The position numbers and the translations under genes were made by a program. A stretch of 8,253 bases of DNA from Candidatus Hydrogenedentota bacterium (GTDB taxonomy: Bacteria > Hydrogenedentota > Hydrogenedentia > Hydrogenedentales > SLHB01), in contig JAHDWY010000112.1 of the NCBI GenBank assembly GCA_023384315.1, forward strand, positions 1,501 to 9,753. Reading direction: 5' to 3'. Position 1 is the stretch's first letter. Each line of letters opens with the position of its first letter. Below are positions 7,384 to 8,253 of this stretch, piece by piece. Under the pieces are notes generated by a model. That model saw only the letters and a list, made by a program, of their open reading frames with translations, had not been told where the DNA came from and did not search any database.

Positions 7384-7426
7384 TGATTGAGGTACGTCCC
7401 GCCGGTTAAGACCTTTGTGCTTAAAC
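7303..7426. repeat. Nested inverted repeat able to form a long interrupted hairpin
   Basis: Four sets of arms nest inside one another. The outermost pairs GTTTAA (7303-7308) with TTAAAC (7421-7426), helped by AGG/CCT next to it. Inside this, an 11-base perfect pair CCGGCGGGACG (7315-7325) faces CGTCCCGCCGG (7395-7405). Next, TCCAG (7329-7333) faces CTGGA (7371-7375). At the centre, AGTA-C-AAGAAAA (7336-7347) faces TTTTCTT-T-TACT (7354-7365), eleven of twelve positions pairing around the six-base loop GGAGGT. The stem is not followed by a clean T run on either strand, and no transposase-like remnant is present. It may be a structured leader, an operator region or an old miniature element. Confidence 0.5.
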
Positions 7427-7634
7427 TGTTATGTCCGTTGTCCGCCTTGTACCGGGCATCGTCTCTCTCTGAATTGTACCATCTGGCGGTGCCAATTCCC
7501 TGTCCGCCTTTCGAATCTTTTGACTTTCATCTTCCGGTACGGGTTTCACTACACCCGGCGTCCACCGGATATCCCGAATCCTGCTCTGGACTTATCTGAA
7601 ACCCAGGACCCCCGCGGATAGTCTAAACTGCACT

Positions 7635-8253
7635 ATGAAGCCGCACATCCGAAGCATCGTCACCGCGCTGGCCATCACCGTCCTGGTCGTATGGTTTATG
7701 GTGCGTATCGTCGCTCCTTCGCTTCCGCCCATGGTTGGGCGGCCCGATGTGCATGAAATAAAACAGTTTAACCATCCTGCGTCCGAGAGTTTCCGGCTGG
7801 TGAATTCCGACGGGCTCGTGCGTGTTTCCACCCACTCCGCCCCCACGATTCGAGGCAGCGCGGAGATCCGGGCTTTTGTTCGCGGGGACGGGACCGAAGT
7901 CGATTTACAGGAATACGTAGCAGGCCTTGTGGACATCATGAGTTCGGAATCGCAGGTTCGAATCTTGACCGAACCGTCGGATCGTCCCGACGGTTTCGAG
8001 TTGTTCGTCGTCTACGACGTGCAGGTGCCTGCCGGCACGAACGTGGAGATTGAGAGCAACAATGGCAACGTATGGGTACAGCCCGGTTGCGGTCGGGTGG
8101 CAGTAAAAGGCCGAAACACCGATATCGACGTCCGGGGTCCAAAAGGCGCAGTGGTTGCCGAGAGTGTGAACGGCCGTATCACGGTTCAGGAAGCGCCTGA
8201 CGGCGGCCAGCTCAAGACGGTCAACGGCAATGTTTATGCTGACGTGGCCGGCG
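7635..8253 (+). CDS. Membrane-anchored DUF4097-type beta-solenoid protein, 3' end beyond the window
   Basis: The frame is open from the ATG at 7635 to the window edge (206 codons plus one base), so the gene is partial. The N-terminus KPHIRS followed by a hydrophobic stretch at about 8-27 suggests a signal anchor or uncleaved signal peptide without a lipobox. The exported part begins with FRLVNSDGLVRVSTH (53-67), goes on to VVYDVQVPAGTNVEIESNNG (residues 125-144), and then has repeating short strands ending in N-G or G-x-V: SNNGNVWV, SVNGRITV and TVNGNVYADV. This is the pattern of DUF4097, predicted right-handed beta-solenoid proteins sometimes called putative adhesins, whose biochemical role is unknown. 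No good ribosome binding site precedes the ATG; the next in-frame ATG (7698) would cut the anchor. It lies divergent from the small membrane protein. Confidence 0.75.
   Translation, partial: MKPHIRSIVTALAITVLVVWFMVRIVAPSLPPMVGRPDVHEIKQFNHPASESFRLVNSDGLVRVSTHSAPTIRGSAEIRAFVRGDGTEVDLQEYVAGLVDIMSSESQVRILTEPSDRPDGFELFVVYDVQVPAGTNVEIESNNGNVWVQPGCGRVAVKGRNTDIDVRGPKGAVVAESVNGRITVQEAPDGGQLKTVNGNVYADVAG

Larger units (their letters stand above)
7281..7634. other. Divergent intergenic region with structured DNA, no gene seen
   Basis: This 354-base spacer separates two divergent genes. The side next to the small membrane protein holds a nested inverted repeat (7303-7426). The remainder is pyrimidine-rich and carries short direct repeats: TGTCCGCCTT at 7439-7448 and 7501-7510, and TTGTACC at 7447-7453 and 7474-7480. 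A small hairpin pairs CGGGT (7540-7544) with ACCCG (7553-7557). A TTGACT at 7520-7525 could be a -35 for the rightward gene, but no convincing -10 follows. Short open frames here (7387-7599, 7415-7621) look random in composition and have no ribosome binding site. Confidence 0.5.

Noticed and set aside
7387..7621. Two short + strand open frames of about 70 codons in the divergent spacer
   Set aside because: No ribosome binding site, Cys/Pro-rich random-looking products, and overlap with repeat structure.
7592..7939. - strand open frames over the right edge gene
   Set aside because: They are antisense to the DUF4097 gene, which has a signal anchor and the typical solenoid repeats.

Overview
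The window is GC-rich bacterial DNA, densely coded on both strands, with normal start and stop use. It contains no RNA genes, phage genes, insertion sequences or CRISPR arrays. The gene content (an HDOD/GAF/kinase/receiver regulator, a YfhO-type membrane protein, a dolichol-phosphate-mannose-synthase-like glycosyltransferase and a DUF4097 beta-solenoid protein) fits a free-living environmental bacterium of a deep or poorly sampled lineage. The sequence alone does not give a phylum.

Left part (1-1772, + strand): a complete inositol-monophosphatase-family phosphatase, then a family-2 glycosyltransferase resembling polyprenyl-phosphate-mannose synthase. The glycosyltransferase is full length (250 codons) except for an in-frame TGA in a conserved loop.

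Middle part (6784-1750, - strand): a probable two-gene operon behind a strong sigma70-type promoter at 6826-6854. The first gene is an 877-residue HDOD-GAF-kinase-receiver protein. Its kinase core has lost the phospho-accepting histidine and key ATP-site residues, while its receiver is intact. Four bases further on, from a GTG start, comes a 798-residue YfhO-family multi-spanning membrane protein. Its 3' end overlaps the convergent glycosyltransferase by 23 bp. In Firmicutes, YfhO proteins act with a family-2 glycosyltransferase (CsbB type) that makes a lipid-linked sugar, so the two convergent genes may serve one envelope-glycosylation pathway.

Right part (6864-8253): a small three-helix membrane protein on the - strand and, divergent from it, the first 206 codons of a membrane-anchored DUF4097 protein cut by the window edge. 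The 354-base divergent spacer carries a nested inverted-repeat structure and short direct repeats.

The most notable observations are the pseudokinase-like regulator with an intact receiver, the single stop codon in an otherwise preserved glycosyltransferase, and the structured divergent spacer.
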